From Paulinella micropora (lineage: Eukaryota > Cercozoa > Imbricatea > Euglyphida > Paulinellidae), in the NCBI GenBank assembly GCA_019918135.1, contig WBZZ01001092.1, positions 23,501 through 87,500 of the forward strand: a DNA stretch of 64,000 bases. Reading direction: 5' to 3'. Shown here in pieces: positions 13,498 through 24,766 of this stretch. The translations under genes and the position numbers were made by a program. Numbering within the stretch: position 1 is the stretch's first letter; every line of letters begins with the position of its first letter. A model generated the notes under the pieces. The model saw nothing but the letters and a program-made list of their open reading frames with translations, was not told the DNA's origin and did no database searches.

Positions 13498-13573
13498 TTA
13501 CTCTAATTCTTACTACTACTACTACTTCTATTACTCTCACTCTTACTACTACTACTCTACTTCTACTACTACT
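11263..13573. repeat. 2.3-kb imperfect (TAC)n array
   Basis: TAC/TAT triplets in runs of 4-12, broken at fairly regular intervals by CTCTAACTCT in the outer parts and by TTATCTAACTA in the middle (about 12060-13020). The two spacer types define three blocks, which suggests a higher-order satellite. Long valine/arginine or threonine/leucine ORFs are translation artefacts. Confidence 0.92.
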
Positions 13574-14006
13574 ACTGGGGGGGAAGGGGGGAGGAGAAAG
13601 AGAGAGATGACCTTGTGCAGCAAGTGCTTCATATGCAGATCTGAGAGAGAGGAGGGAGGGGGGGGGGGGGGGGGGGGGGGAGAAAGAGAGAGATGACCTT
13701 GGTCAGTAAGTGCTTCATATGCAGATCTGAGAGAGAGAGAGGAGGGAAGGGGTGAGGGGGAGGGGAGGGGGGGGGGGGGGGGAGGAGAAAGAGAGAGATG
13801 ACCTTGTTCAGCAAGTGCTTCATAAGCAGATCTGAGAGAGAGAGGAGGGAAGGGGGGGAGGGGGGAGGAGAAAGAGAGAGACGACCTTGTTCAGCAAGTG
13901 TTTCATATGCAGATCTGAGAGAGAGAGAGAGAGGAGGGAGGGGGGGGGGGGGGGGGAAGAAAGAGAGAGATGACCTTGGTCAGCAAGTGCTTCATACGCA
14001 GATCTT
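13574..14006. repeat. G-rich minisatellite (right block)
   Basis: The minisatellite of 10853-11262 returns in the same orientation, with cores near 13608, 13693, 13797, 13880 and 13970. The G tracts are up to about 24 bases long. It closes the (TAC)n array on the right as the other block does on the left. Confidence 0.9.
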
Positions 14007-14039
14007 TGCCTTGCTCTGCTGCATCTATGTGTATTGCAT

Positions 14040-14540
14040 GCATGTATGCGTGGATGTCGGTATGAATGTATGAATGCATGCATGTGACAGATAGCTAAAT
14101 ATTATATATTATATATATTTTGTATATACATATATATACACACACACATACATATATACATGCACACACACACACATATATATGTATTTATGTATGTAGA
14201 TATGGGTTATTACTTTTTTTTTTCTTTTTCTTTTCTTTTTAAAAAAGGTTATTACATTGGATATTACCTAAGCATGTGTATGAATGTATGTATGTACTTT
14301 TTTGTTTATTTTTATTTTATTTTATTTTGTTATATTATATATGTGTGTATATATATAGGTTTTATGTATGTATGTATTTAGTATGTATGTAATGGATGTA
14401 AATTGTATGTATGTATGTATGTATGTTTTGTGTTTCGTTTCTTTTTTCTTTTTCCTTTTTTTCTTTTCTCTCTTTCTTTCTTTTTTCTCCTTTTCTTTTT
14501 ATTTCTTTTTTCTTTTTCTTTTATAGGTTATTACATTGGA

Positions 14541-14595
<55 letters not shown>

Positions 14596-14610
14596 GTTTT
14601 GATGTATGTA
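14040..14610. repeat. Microsatellite tract: (ATGT)n, T-rich, (ATT)n
   Basis: TATG/ATGT repeats, pyrimidine-rich sequence and a pure (ATT)n run at about 14538-14596. No coding evidence. Confidence 0.8.
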
Positions 14611-14982
14611 TGTATGTATAGGTTATTACACAATGTAGCTATATACTATTATAATTGCAAGGGTAATTACCTGGGTCACTACTAGGCCTAGGCCTTCGGT
14701 TTAATGAAGTTAACAATTTAACCTCTGGTCTATCCATACAAATCGTTAGCTCAAGAGCTATTGATTTAACTAGATGGTGACCTACGTCTCAAGTTATTAA
14801 AGGTAATGAGAAATTATCAAAATATTAAAGTATTAAAATAGAATGACTTAGATTAAAAATATTAAAGTAAAATAAAATAATAATAATAATAATAATATAA
14901 TAATAATAAAATAGTAATAACAATAATAATAAATATACTACTACTACTGCTGCTGCAACTACAACTACAACTGCAAAGGAAG

Positions 14983-15230
14983 AAGAAGAAGAAGAAGAAG
15001 AAGAAGGAGGAGGAGGAGGAGGAGGAGGAGTAGGAGGAAGAAGAAGAAGGGGAAAGAGAAGAAGAAGAAGAAGAAGAAGAGAGAGAGAGAAAGAGAGAGA
15101 GTGAAAAAGAGAGAGAGAGAAGAGAAAGAGTGTGTGTGTGTGTGTGTGCGAGAGAGAGAGAGGAGAGACTCAGTCACTGGGAGAGAGAGAGAGAGAGAGA
15201 GAGAGATAAGCTGAGCTGAGAGCAGGCGGG
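14983..15230. repeat. Purine microsatellite (GAA)n/(GGA)n/(GA)n
   Basis: Continuous purine-strand simple sequence: GAA and GGA triplets to about 15080, then GA repeats with a short (GT)n insert near 15131. The stretch 14610-14980 before it is AT-rich and I see no gene in it. Confidence 0.88.
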
Positions 15231-15321
15231 ATGAGTGGGATGAAGGGAGAGAAAGTGAGAAAGAGAGAAAAAGTGACACAGTTAGTGATTCAAGACCTTT
15301 TGCAAAACTTTTAGCACCGTT

Positions 15322-15571
15322 TTCATGCATCAGAGGAGCATAAATCTGGGAAATGGTTACTTTACTCCTTTGGGATAGCACTCTCAGTTTCTTTCATGAG
15401 CCTTGCTATGCAAACCACTCGAGAGGCGCTTTGTATGTGCAACATATCGCCTCTCGCGTCTGCATAACAAGACTCACGAAAGAAACTGAGCGTGCTATCC
15501 CAAAGGAGTAAAGTAACTGTACAGAAACTCTGCACGTGTTTCCCAGAGTTACGCTCCTCTGGTGCATAAAT
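15322..15571. repeat. Inverted repeat, arms ~110-125 bp
   Basis: Left arm about 15322-15430, right arm about 15447-15571, with a short centre. Shared words include TACTTTACTCCTTTGGGATA on the left and its reverse complement on the right, and GAGAGGCG facing CGCCTCTC at the centre. Divergence of roughly 10 percent and a small indel give two short ORFs on the minus strand that I do not accept as genes. It is probably a foldback element. Confidence 0.78.
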
Positions 15572-15799
15572 TCAGTGCTCAAATTTTTGCGAAAGCAGCC
15601 TTGTACAGACAGTGCTGACGAGGCAGGTATTCGTTGACGAAGACGCTTGACAGAAATTCGTTGCATGGACCCGACCATTCCAGCGAACCCTGCCAGACCA
15701 GGAAATGGAATCGACCGAAAACAGCGCTTGTCTTTTTTTGGGCGAATGGTGGTAACGTTCTTTTCATCACAAATGAAAAAAAGCATCTCTAGCATCTAG

Positions 15800-16640
15800 T
15801 AGTATCTAGTGGTGGTGCACTCCTATAAGGTTCCAGACATTATTTCACATACTTACTGACATTCACACACAAGTACATTTAAACTTGCTTTGTGTTTCGT
15901 TTCTTTCTTTTAATTTTTTTTCTTGTCTTTTTCGTGTGTTTGTTGCAAAGACGTCTGCTAAGATATATAACGGATACTTAACTTGCCACACTTTCTCTAG
16001 TTTCTAGACTTTGTATTTACTAGATTAGCGTTATTGATGTTATATCACATATTGACATTCACACACAAGGACATTTAAACTTACTTTGTGTTTCGTTTCT
16101 CTTTTAATTTTTTCTTGTCTTTTTCTGGTGTTTGTTGCAAACACTTCTGCTAAGGTAGCGCTATAACTGATATTTTTCCTTCTTTCCTTCTTTCCTTCTA
16201 GTCCTTCTTTCCTTCTATCATTCTTTCCTTCTAATTATTCTTTCCTTCTTTCATTCTTTCATTCATTCTTTCTTCCTTTCTTTCTTTCTTTCCTTCTTTC
16301 CTTCCTTCTTTCATTCTTTTATTCTCCTTCTCTTTCTTTCTTTCTTTCCTTCTTTCGAATTCTTTCTTTCTTTCTTCTACTTTCTTTCTGCTTCTTTCTT
16401 TGTTCTTATTTCTTTCTTTTCTTTCTTCTTCCTTCTTTCTTTTCTTTCTTTTCTTTTTCTTTCTTTTCTATCTTTCTTTTCTATCTCTCTTTCCTGTCTC
16501 TCTTTCTCTCTCTATCTCTCTCTCTCTTTCTCTGTCTCTCTCTCCTTCGCTCTCTCTCTCACACACTTACACATGTAGGTAGACATGCTGTTTCCAACTC
16601 AAGACTCCCACGCTAGTATGAACTTCAAGGTGATGGATAC
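15800..16640. repeat. Imperfect 180-bp direct repeat and pyrimidine tract
   Basis: Segments near 15852-15960 and 16048-16150 are similar (both contain TTGTGTTTCGTTTCT and TTTGTTGCAAA). They are followed by about 400 bp of TTCC/TTTC/TC simple sequence (16165-16560). No gene is seen. Confidence 0.7.
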
Positions 16641-16689
16641 CATCTAAAACAACTGCCACTTGCGATTTCAATTTTTTAATTCAAAAAAG

Positions 16690-17440
16690 TTATTCTCTCT
16701 CTATCTCTCTCTCTCTGTCTCTCTCTGTCTGTATCTCTCTCTCTCTTTCTCTATATATATATATGTATATGTGCATGAAATAAATAAGAGTAATATTCTG
16801 GGTATTTAGCTTGGTAATTAGTTTGCTGATTCTGTATGTATGATAATTACTGTATAAGTATTGATTGTGTGATATCGATATGAGTATCTTTTTACGTCGT
16901 CCTATGATTATATGCATATGTATGTATGTATTATATTATAACACATAATCAAATCAATTGTTTGCAAGTTGACATGCTGTCGGTTGTAACTCTATTCATG
17001 TACTTTGGGTAACTTGGAGCTGGCACGAAGGGTTCCATCTTGTTTACACAGCATGGTTCATGAGCAAGGCATTGTTTTTTGAGTCACACATAGTAAAATA
17101 GATGCATGTACAAGATGTATCCTGTTGCCAAGGCATTCCTAGTTAATCGGGATGCAAGTCGCAACCAATACAAATTCATTTTGTCTGGGTGCTGCCAGTC
17201 CAGTTGGGTAGTCACCAATCAGAAATTAGCAAGAGTACTATTCTGGATACATTTTGTATATTGTAAATATGTAATAGTACTAATCAATCATGATCCCCAG
17301 AATGTGTATGACTATACTGATTGTATTTTGTTTGTTGTTAGCTACATGTAGAAACCGCCCCGCTATGATACAATCTTGCGCAGACTTAAGCAGGTCTCTC
17401 TCTCTCTCTGTTTCTATTTCTCTTTCTCTCTCTCTCTCTA

Positions 17441-17474
<34 letters not shown>

Positions 17475-17503
17475 ATATATATATCGCTCGCTCTCTCTAA
17501 CGC

Positions 17504-17548
<45 letters not shown>

Positions 17549-17560
17549 CTTTATAATAAT
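16690..17560. other. Non-coding stretch with (TC)n tracts
   Basis: (TC)n at 16692-16757 and 17392-17552, with (TA)n/(GT)n between 17440 and 17485. The sequence in between (16760-17390) is AT-rich with short ORFs only and no splice-bounded coding segment that I can support. Confidence 0.6.
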
Positions 17561-17702
17561 TCCATAAAAGCAGGGTTGGCTATCAGAGTAATGACCTAGC
17601 AAGAAATTCGGAAATCAGCGTGTTTATCTTGTTTTGTTACGTGTGTGTCTGTGTGTGTGTGTGTGTGTGTATGTATAAGTGTATTATTGTATATGTGTGT
17701 GT

Positions 17703-17933
17703 AGGATAGTGGGAAATGAACCTCGTATGATGTATGACCCAAAGAATGTAAACGCTTCGACTTCTAGAAAAACAAGTGTTTACCACCCTCTGCAACCTCC
17801 ACTAAACACACCAAACCAAGGAAAGAAAAACCGAACGCACTTAGAAAGAAAAAAAGATGTGAGGACGAAAGGTTTTGTGAGCAGCGACTGGTGGAGTTAC
17901 GGTGCAGAGGTGCGGGCAAAAACTCCACCATAG
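17703..17933 (+). CDS. Possible exon of unknown gene
   Basis: An open stretch follows a GTGTGTAG acceptor-like site and ends at TAG 17931. The translation is polar (N-terminal part VGNEPRMMYDPKNV, then Ser/Pro/Lys-rich) with no recognised domain. It could be coding because it is not low-complexity, but no donor or partner exon is firm. Confidence 0.25.
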   Translation, partial: RIVGNEPRMMYDPKNVNASTSRKTSVYHPLQPPLNTPNQGKKNRTHLERKKDVRTKGFVSSDWWSYGAEVRAKTPP

Positions 17934-18177
17934 AGGTGGGGTGATTTGTGCAACCTTTTGACCTGTGATGGGAAATCCCGCCTTGACGCAGATTTCATGG
18001 TTCCGATAGCTCTTCCATGCGGTTGATAGTACCCAACTTCGTATCATAAAGTTGAATTGAATGCAGTGTTACCACGTGCATGTGCTCTTCCAGTGTATCG
18101 ATTAGATTCCCAAGTATTCTCCTTTCCACATATTGTCGATTGCTTACAGACATGATTTATTGTGTTGTGTGTGGAAG

Positions 18178-18329
18178 CTGGATCAACTTTTGGATTCTAT
18201 TTTCGAGAACGAGGACGTGGCGAAAGACTTGGAGCAAGTCAATTGCGATCAAGTGGATCTGGCTCGCAAGCAGGCAATGACTGACAGGAAATTCGAGAAT
18301 CCTCCCAAGTACCATGACATCAGGGACAG
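18178..18329 (+). CDS. Candidate internal exon, unknown protein
   Basis: About 50 codons between a GGAAG acceptor-like site and a good donor (CAG|GTATGA at 18330). The peptide begins LDQLLDSIFENEDVAKDLEQ and ends KYHDIRDR, a normal charged helical composition unlike the surrounding repeats. The frame stays open upstream to about 18150, so the 5' edge is uncertain. No family is recognised. Confidence 0.45.
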
Positions 18330-18369
18330 GTATGACTCGCTTACCTAACCACCACCACCACCACCCTTA

Positions 18370-19480
18370 TCATTGTAGTTACCTCACTAATCATCATACA
18401 GGTAGCTTCAGGTAATTATCACTGCAATTATTCTAATGATAATTCACATGGCACTTACCCAGCATATCTAAAGGCAATTCCCATGATAATTACGCTAGTC
18501 AGTACTTAGGACCATTACTCCAAAGGTGATTCCCATGGTACTTACCCCCCCCCCCCCCTGTATACCTAAATGCAATTCCCATGGTACTTACCATAGTCAG
18601 TACTTAGGACCATTACTCCAAGGGATAATTCCCAAGGTACTTACCACCCCCCTGTATACTTAAAGGCAATTCCCATGGTACTTACCCCCCCCCCCCCCCC
18701 TTGTATACCTAAACGCAATTCCCATAGTACTTACGCTAGTCAGTATTTAGGACCATTACTCCAAGGGATAATTCCCATGATACTTACCCTACCCTCCCCT
18801 CCTGTATACATAAAGGCAATTCCCATGGTAATTACGCTAGTCAGTACTTAGGACCATTACTCCAAGGGATAATTCCCATGGTACTTACCCCCCCCCCCCC
18901 CCCCTCCCCTGTATACCTAAATACAATTCCCATGGTACTTACCATAGTCAGTACTTAGGACCATTACTCCAAGGGATCATTCCCATGGTACTTACCCCCC
19001 CCCCCCCCCCCTGTATACATCAAGGCAATTCCCATGGTAATTACGCTAGTCAGTGCTTAGGAACATTACTCCAAGGGTGATTCCCATGGTACTTACCCTT
19101 GTCAATACTTAGGGCCATTACTCCAAGGGTGATTCCCATGGTACTTACTCCCCCCCCCCCCCCCCCCCCCCAATAACTACCAGGGTAATTTTACTCCAAC
19201 TGTGATTCCCAATATTAATGGTGCTTATAATTATCTTAGTGAGTACTTAGGGTGATTATCAGGGCTATTATTCTAAGAGTTATTCCCATGGTACTTACCT
19301 TGCAGGTAACTTAGGATAATTATCAGGACCATCACTCTAAAAGTGGTTCACATCCTACTTATGTTTGCACTAGCAATTACAATATAGGTAACTATCAGGA
19401 CCATTACACAGGCTGGCATATACTTATTATGTCCAGAGTCATTACCCCTACAATATTATTGATGACAATTGTCCTGGCTA
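18370..19480. repeat. ~100-bp minisatellite with C-tracts
   Basis: At least seven units with the core AGTACTTAGGACCATTACTC (near 18509, 18608, 18750, 18851, 18958, 19059 and 19112) and AATTCCCATGGTACTTAC, joined by poly-C runs of 5-22 bases. Flanking sequence to about 19480 holds more degenerate units. GGTAATT/AATTACC words here also occur in the foldback elements at 9.3 kb. No coding function is seen. Confidence 0.88.
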
Positions 19481-19706
19481 TCTATCTATTCAACTAATCT
19501 AATCTTATATGGCAGTAGTATGTACGCATATATATATATATATATGTATATATAATTTGTTGTATGTATATATAATTGTATTTGTGTCAAATAATTACTT
19601 ATGCAATTGCACTAGTACTGCTGTTGGTTGTTCATTTGGTTTCTGTGGATGATGGTTGATTGTTGTCTGTCACTTCAGTTGGTAAATAATTGTTGGTTGT
19701 TGTTGA

Positions 19707-19971
19707 TTAATTTCTGTTACTGTTGCTTTGCTTCGAGTGCCTGCGGCCATAGCCTCGCTTGCTGTGTAAGTTGACACCGCTACCAACTCGTTGTGTGGCA
19801 CCGTTCTCTTGCATGGTAAATGTAGTGCGTGGTGTTGACTTTTCCGCACGCGCCGTTGTCCTAGCTACCATAGTCCCTGCCCTCGCTTTCCAAGCGTGGC
19901 CAAACTCTGTGTGGCAGCACGTCTGTGTGTGGTTTAGTTGACAGTATGTGCACGTGAGATACATAAGAGGG
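19707..19971 (-). CDS. Terminal exon with CCHC-like zinc knuckle
   Basis: A minus-strand frame opens after a GCAAG acceptor-like site and ends with TAA at 19709-19707. Near its start it reads CTYCQLNHTQTCCH, which fits a C-x2-C-x3-H-x4-C zinc knuckle, followed by a basic, Ser/Thr-rich tail ending KQSNSNRN. Such knuckles are typical of Gag-like or RNA-binding proteins. Upstream sequence is AT-rich with no clear partner exon, so it may be a transposon fragment. Confidence 0.4.
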
Positions 19972-19979
19972 CTTGCAAT

Positions 19980-20548
19980 TGCTTTCTTTTGCAGTATATA
20001 CATTGAATTGTACCGTTTGTGATGTAAAATACAAACTTCTGACTTATACACATACAATTCAATAGTATTACATACATAATCATACATAGTACATACATAC
20101 ATACATACATACATGCACAATGCATACATACATGTGTTCTCAAAATTATAATACATATTATCACTATACATGCATAATATTGTTGCTTGTTGTTACTTTT
20201 GGTTGTTGCTGTTTCATGTTAATATGGTTGTTGTTGTTGTTAGGTCTGGCTTGCACTGATTCTAAATTCAACAATGAAGTAACAAATACATTTGTTTTCT
20301 TCTCCATCGATTATTGCAAGGCGCCGCACAAAAGGATTATTAATTAAAGTATTGCACGACGATATTAAAATGTTGTAATTTTTATTTAAAATGTTTGATA
20401 AAACATCAATTAAACTTTTTAACAAATGCTGAATCATACTAATAATACTGTTTCAACTGTTATCTCTTTTTCTCACAGATTTTTTCAGATTCTCCTTCTG
20501 AATATCTCTCTTTGCTTTTCTCAAGACTCTTTCTCTCTCTCTCTCTCT

Positions 20549-20614
<66 letters not shown>

Positions 20615-20665
20615 CTTCTTCTTTTCTCTCTCCCTCTCTCTTACTCTCTCTCTCTCTCTCTTCTT

Positions 20666-20708
<43 letters not shown>

Positions 20709-21583
20709 AGAATGTGCTAGCTGTGCATAGCTGACGATATTAAATTTGATAAGGATGTTGACACAATTTGTGCATTTGGAACAGGCTTTTATTTTGTATC
20801 AATATTTATATTATTTCATTTTAATAAACAGCTAGTTAATATGCGCAATACTCAGGTACATTATATATATAATGTAACTTATTAAAGTTAGTATTTTGAA
20901 TCATTAATATTATAGAATTAGTCAGTGTGACAGAGGTTTAATTTCTAATTATAATTTACATCGCTACAAGCCCGCTGATGATCTAAAAAAGTCCTAGCAT
21001 TATGAATGGTTTCACTAACTGTTATTCAACCAGGATAGCACCACTGTCGAAATGCATGGTCGAGGAAGGAGCACAAAGATTCTAGACTTAACAGAAAAAT
21101 ACAGAATCGATCCTACCAAGCGATTTCACTTGCTTCTAATCGAATGATCCAAGTGCACGTGCAATAAGTTAATTACTTATAGCATGAAATACATATTAAT
21201 ATTTTGATAAAATTGAAACTTTTGAAAAAATTTATCATTATATTTTAATGGCCTTGGAACCTTCGATTCACTAGTGATTGAACAATTGAATGAAATATAT
21301 AAAAATAATTTTTGCTGTGACATACATACAGATGTGCCAGCATTACAATTATTAAACGGTTTGAAGTGTTACCAAAAGATCTGATAATAATGTTATTATT
21401 AATATTTGATTTCTTTGGTGCTGGGTGGATCCTATCAATTCTAAGAGCTTTTGAAAGAACATATTAATTGAGCTAGTACTATATATAAGTTATATATCCC
21501 AGCTACAACTAATTTCGATATCCAATTATTATTTACTTGAAATTCGTGCACTTGCAAGTGTTTTCCGAAACAAAAAAATTCTA
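19980..21583. other. AT-rich non-coding stretch with (TC)n tract
   Basis: ATAC/ATGT repeats near 20060-20170, a 180-bp (TC)n tract at 20525-20705, then about 850 bp of AT-rich sequence. I see no splice-bounded coding segment. This is the left flank of the CACTA element that starts at 21584. Confidence 0.6.
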
Positions 21584-21604
21584 CACTACGGGGACAGGGG
21601 TTGC

Positions 21605-22262
21605 AAAATAAGTTGCGCATCGCAGATTTTTTTGCGAATCACAGATTTATTTTTGCGATTCGCAACGCTTTTTTTGCGATTTGCAAAGTCTATTTTGCGA
21701 TTCGCAAATTTTTTCTCTGCGTTTCGCAAATTTATTTTGCGTTTCGCAAATAAATGTGTTGCGTTCCTCAAAATAAGTTGTTATTTGCAAAATTATTTGC
21801 GAATCGCAGATAATTTTGCGAATCGCAGACGTATTTTGCAAATCGCAGACATAATACATGTGCGTTTAGCAGGTTGTTGTTCCTCAAAATAAGTTGTTAT
21901 TCGCAGAATTATTTGCGAATCGCAAATAATTTTGTGAATCGCAGACGTGTTTTGCAAATCGCAGACGTATTTTGCGAATTGCAGACATAATACATGTGCG
22001 TTTAGCAGGTTGTTGTTTCTCAAAATAAGTTGTTATTTGCAGAATTATTTGCGAATCGAAAATACTTTTGTGAATCGCAGACGTGTTTTGCGAATCGCAG
22101 ACGTGTTTTGCGAATTGCAGACATAATACATGTGCGTTTAGCAGGTTGTTGTTTCTCAAAATAAGTTGTTATTTGCAGAATTATTTGCGAATCGAAAATA
22201 CTTTTGTGAATCGCAGACGTATTTTGCGAATCGCAGACATGCTTTTCGAATCGCAATCATTT
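21605..22262. repeat. Left subterminal array of TTTGCGAATCGCAAA words
   Basis: More than twenty copies of the near-palindrome TTTGCGAATCGCAAA/TTTGCGATTCGCAAA with substitutions, spaced roughly 15-30 bp apart in both orientations. From about 21770 to 22250 they are organised in ~130-bp units that include ATACATGTGCGTTTAGCAGG. This fits transposase-binding subterminal repeats of a CACTA element. Confidence 0.85.
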
Positions 22263-22410
22263 TAACTATGCGAAACATGTTTGTTGTAATCAAATCATCA
22301 CAACAATCATTAATAAGTAATATTTTCACTGTCTTATTAAAATTTATCAAAGACTTTTCCGGTATCTACATGTAGATATTAATATATTTCAAAGTTAATT
22401 TATAAATTAA

Positions 22411-22893
22411 TCAAGACTGGACTGGAAGTTCAGCAGTTTTTCCGACAGGTTTCTTGCACGTAGAAATCCTCCACTTTGATCGCTGCCATTTCGCACTTGC
22501 AGCAGCCCTGGTCCAGCTGCTAATGGCAGAGCAGCTGCACTTGCGCGATGTAGTCGGCGGCAGTAACAAGAGATTGTACGCCCCACCTTGCAGGTCTTCC
22601 AGAAGAGGGATCAGCCACTTCTTCAATATTTTTGGCTTGGAGGGCCCTGGAATGATGTCGGGACGGTGAAAATTTGAAAGCGTGGATCCGAACGCAAGAA
22701 AAATGGAAGATTCATTACTTACAATGTTACCAGCTGCACGGAGTAGGCGGTGTTAGTTAGCCTGAAGCATGGTACGCCATCAAAAAATAAACCCAACGTC
22801 AAGACGTCAGGTCGCCGTACGAACTCTTTCCACGCTGGACTGTCCTTTAACTCGTGCGGAACGTGCGGCGGACTATTGGTAGGAACAAACTTT
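22411..22893 (-). pseudogene. tnp2-like (CACTA) transposase fragment
   Basis: Two coding segments read leftwards. The first (22893-22731) ends LGLFFDGVPCFRLTNTAYSV and matches the tnp2 pattern LGL..DG......YS. The second (about 22670-22411) contains RPDIIPGPSKPK and WLIPLLEDLQ, matching the tnp2 pattern IPGP..P......L.PL..EL. The family's intervening block (NLP...) can be read between them in another frame beside an in-frame TAA, so the gene is broken, unless GTAACA at 22730 is a real donor. The catalytic DDE residues are not covered and the C-terminal part is missing. The element's minus-strand gene probably supplied the transposase before decay. Confidence 0.6.
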
Positions 22894-22914
22894 CTCGCAT
22901 CTGCGCACACCACC

Positions 22915-23195
22915 ACACAGATTGCGATTCGCACACATACTGAGTTGTGATGCGCAGACATATTTGCAAATACTTGCGAATCGCAAAAATAATTGCGAAT
23001 CGCAAAGATAGTTGCGAATCGAAGATGATGCATGCGCAGACATACTATAGCGAATCGCAAAAATAATTGCGAATCGCAAAAATAATTGCGAATCGCAAAG
23101 ATAATTGCGAATCGCAAGTTTATGACTGCGCAGACATACTATAGCGAATCGCAAAAATAATTGCGAATCGCAAAAATAAGATGCTGGCTGCTCAG
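22915..23195. repeat. Second array of TTGCGAATCGCAA words
   Basis: About twelve copies of the transposon-A word in a ~75-bp higher-order unit that includes GCGCAGACATACTATAGCGA. It lies upstream of the minus-strand transposase fragment, so the words are not confined to the element's ends. Confidence 0.82.
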
Positions 23196-23394
23196 ATGCC
23201 CACTGCCGGTTATCGGGTAACAACACTTCTCAGTGCACAGAGACTACAATTACTATTCAATAACTGAAATCATTAACAAATATATATTAATAACTTTTTT
23301 GTGCAGTCACTCCTTTTAATAAAACTTGTCACTCATAGGCATAAGTGTATTACAGTAATTTATATAATTACTGATGAGTGTATAGTTATTAATA

Positions 23395-23965
23395 CTACTT
23401 CTTCTTCTTTCTTCTTCCTTCTTCTCCTTCTTTTTCTTTCTTCCTCCTTCCTCTTTCCTCCTTCCTCTTCCTCCTTCCTCTTCCTCCTTCCTCTTCCTCC
23501 TTTTCTGCTTCTTCTTCTTCTTCTTCTTCTTCTTCTTCTTCTTCTTCTTCTTCTTCTTCTTCTTCTTCTTCCTTCTTCTTTCTTCCTTCTTCTTTCTTCT
23601 TTCTTCTTTCTTCTTTCTTCTTTCTTCTTTTTTCTTCTTTCTTCTTCTTTCTTCTTCTTTCTTCTTCTTTCTTCTTCTTTCTTCTTTCCTTTTCTTCTTA
23701 AAGAGAAAATAAAAGAGAAAGGAAAAGAGAAAAGAAAGAGAAAAGAAAGAGAAAAGAGAACAGAAAAGAGAAAAGAAAAGAAAAGAAAAAGGAAAAAAGA
23801 AAAGAAAAACGAAAAAGAAAAGAAAAACGAAAAAGAAAAGAAAAACGAAAAAAGAAAAGCGAAAAGAAAAGAAAAAAAGAAAAGAAAAAGAAAAAAAGAA
23901 AAAGAAAAGAAAAGAACAGAGAAGAGAAGAGAAGAGAAGAGGAGAGGAGAGGAGAGGAGAGAAGA
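23395..23965. repeat. (CTT)n followed by (GAAAA)n
   Basis: A 300-bp pyrimidine CTT/CTTT tract switches at about 23700 to a 265-bp purine GAAAA/GAGAA tract. The strands are therefore complementary in composition and could fold back on each other. The long ORFs here are artefacts. Confidence 0.9.
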
Positions 23966-23967
23966 GA

Positions 23968-24560
23968 AAATCTATTTGCGAATCGCAAAATAAGTTGCGA
24001 TTCGCAAAATTTCTGCGAAAAAGAAAAGAAGAAAAAAAGAAAAACGAAAAGAAAAGAAAAAGAAAAGAAAAGAAACGAGAAGAGAAGAGAAGAGAAGAGG
24101 AGAGAAGAGGAGAGGAGAGGAGAGAAGAGAAAATCTATTTGCGAATCGCAAAATAAGTTGCGATTCGCAAAATTTCTGTGCGATTCGCAAAATTTCATGC
24201 AATTCGCAAAATATGTTGCGAATCGCAAAATATTTTGTGATTCGCAAAATTGTTGCACTGAATCACAAAATATTTTGCGATTCTCAGTTTCCTTTTTGTT
24301 TTTCTTTCTTCTTTCTTCTTCCTTCTTTCTTCTTTCTTCTTCCTTCTTCTTCTTAAAAAAAAGAAAAGAAAAAAGAAAAGAGAAAAGAAAAGAGAAAAGA
24401 AAAGAGAAAAGAAAAGAGAAAAGAAAAGAGAAAAGAAAAGATAAAAAAGAAAAAGAAAAGAAAAGAAAAGAGAAGAGAAGAGAGAGAAGAGAAGAGAAGA
24501 GAAGAGAAGAGGAGAGAAGAGGAGAGAAGAGGAGAGAAGAGGAGAGGAGAGGAGAGGTCA
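23968..24560. repeat. Word array interleaved with (GAAAA)n blocks
   Basis: Copies of TTTGCGATTCGCAAA at 23972-24018 and 24135-24290 alternate with purine blocks at 24015-24132 and 24360-24555. The unit of purine tract plus ATCTATTTGCGAATCGCAAA occurs twice (23955 and 24130), so the two repeat classes were amplified together. Confidence 0.82.
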
Positions 24561-24766
24561 ACAGGTAATGATTCCGTAAAAAAGGTAGTAGAGTGTGACC
24601 AGTTTGGCTAACTTTCTGGGTAAATTGAGGGAGCCGGCACAACCATTGAGCAGATTTCTGGGTAAAATGAAGAGTCCGGCCCTTGCACCCGCCTTTTTTC
24701 AAACTTAACGGCTGGCAGAGCAACGAAGGGGACGTGTTGGGTACGTCTAGTACATGTCCATCCACC

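Noticed and set aside
10648-14083. Glu/Arg/Gly-rich or Val/Thr-rich ORFs
   Set aside because: Explained by (GA)n, G tracts and (TAC)n; no splice sites or domain motifs.
15406-15795. 129-codon minus-strand ORF
   Set aside because: It runs through one arm of an inverted repeat and continues with no recognisable motif or splice context; likely chance.
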